Both the position numbers and the translations under genes were made by a program. DNA of 7,550 nt from assembly GCA_002746395.1 (NCBI GenBank), contig NVXA01000004.1:68476-76025 (forward strand). The letters are read 5' to 3'. Numbering within the stretch: position 1 is the first letter of the stretch; every line of letters starts with the position of its first letter. This stretch comes from Paracoccaceae bacterium (lineage in GTDB: Bacteria; Pseudomonadota; Alphaproteobacteria; Rhodobacterales; Rhodobacteraceae). Below, piece by piece: positions 7,135 to 7,550 of this stretch. The notes beneath the pieces were generated by a model, which made no database searches, was not told the origin of the DNA, and worked only from the letters and a program-made list of their open reading frames with translations.

Positions 7135-7146
7135 AGGAGTATGAAT
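7135..7146 (+). promoter_or_regulatory. tpiA: RBS that decides the tpiA start
   Basis: AGGAG (7135-7139) lies 7 bases before the ATG at 7147 but only 1 base before the in-frame ATG at 7141. The usual spacing selects 7147, which also gives the normal short N-terminus before the GNWKMN motif. Confidence 0.8.
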
Positions 7147-7550
7147 ATGCGTCGTAAAGTTGCCGCCGGTAATTGGAAAATGAATGGCCTGAAGGCGTCT
7201 ATAGCTGAATTGGAGGCCTTGAAGGCCAGCAGCGCGGGTGCGACGTGCGACGTTATTATCTGTCCTCCGGCAACTTTAGTGGCAGCGATGGCCGATATAT
7301 CTGGCGATATTATCATCGGTGGTCAGGATTGTCACTGGAATGAAACCGGCGCGCATACGGGCGATATTTCGGCAGAAATGCTGAAAGACGCAGGGGCCGG
7401 CGCGGTAATCCTTGGGCATTCAGAACGGCGCGCAGATCATGGCGAAACGGACGCCGAGGTAAACAACAAAACACAAGCCGCATGGCGTGCAGGACTGCAA
7501 GCTATTGTTTGTGTTGGTGAAACCGAGGCACAACGCGATTCAGGCGAAAC
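7147..7550 (+). CDS. tpiA: Triosephosphate isomerase, 3' end cut by window edge
   Basis: TpiA interconverts dihydroxyacetone phosphate and glyceraldehyde 3-phosphate in glycolysis and gluconeogenesis, in the cytosol. The first 134 codons of about 250 are present. Asn9 and Lys11 in GNWKMNG form the substrate-binding start of the TIM barrel, and His91 in LGHSERR is the catalytic electrophile. The CVGE strand (122-125) follows. The catalytic Glu (in the usual YEPVWAIGTG motif) lies past the window end, so activity cannot be judged fully. It begins 27 bases after sufA with its own RBS and no terminator between, so it may be transcribed with the sufT-sufA set. The pairing of glycolysis and Fe-S genes is probably incidental. 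Confidence 0.97.
   Translation, partial: MRRKVAAGNWKMNGLKASIAELEALKASSAGATCDVIICPPATLVAAMADISGDIIIGGQDCHWNETGAHTGDISAEMLKDAGAGAVILGHSERRADHGETDAEVNNKTQAAWRAGLQAIVCVGETEAQRDSGE

Noticed and set aside
7141..7143. ATG as the tpiA start
   Set aside because: It is in frame but only 1 base after the AGGAG. The ATG at 7147 has proper spacing.

Overview
The window looks like ordinary chromosome from an alphaproteobacterium, most likely Rhodobacterales (Roseobacter/Rhodobacter relatives). The evidence is the close resemblance, from memory, of the Tgt, Lon and SufT proteins to that order, and a GC content near half by eye. No transposase, integrase, phage gene or CRISPR array is visible. Genes are dense, and no stretch over 300 bases lacks a feature.

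Layout: (1) Bases 1-1896, plus strand: a Zn/Cd/Pb-type P1B ATPase whose N-terminus is cut by the window edge. (2) Bases 1897-2170: a possible two-way terminator hairpin, a tRNA-Val(UAC) gene on the minus strand with a candidate promoter, and a strong Rho-independent terminator for lon. (3) Bases 2171-4579, minus: lon, the ATP-dependent protease, complete. (4) Bases 4580-4740: lon leader with a tentative heat-shock-like promoter. (5) Bases 4741-5868, minus: tgt, tRNA-guanine transglycosylase, complete, with a GTG start. (6) Bases 5869-6005: a divergent promoter region. (7) Bases 6006-7550, plus: a tightly packed set of sufT (DUF59), a small membrane-anchored coiled-coil protein of unknown function, a SufA/IscA-type Fe-S carrier, and tpiA, which runs off the right edge.

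How the genes work together: tgt and lon point the same way with no obvious terminator between them, so read-through is possible. The sufT, unknown gene and sufA stop and start codons overlap by one base (TAATG and TGATG), so they are probably co-translated. This places the unknown coiled-coil protein in an Fe-S cluster maturation setting. tpiA follows 27 bases later and may share the transcript. The other genes are housekeeping genes of unrelated function: metal export, protein quality control, tRNA modification and glycolysis. I see no clearly new multi-gene system. The most interesting unknown is the 132-residue protein between sufT and sufA.
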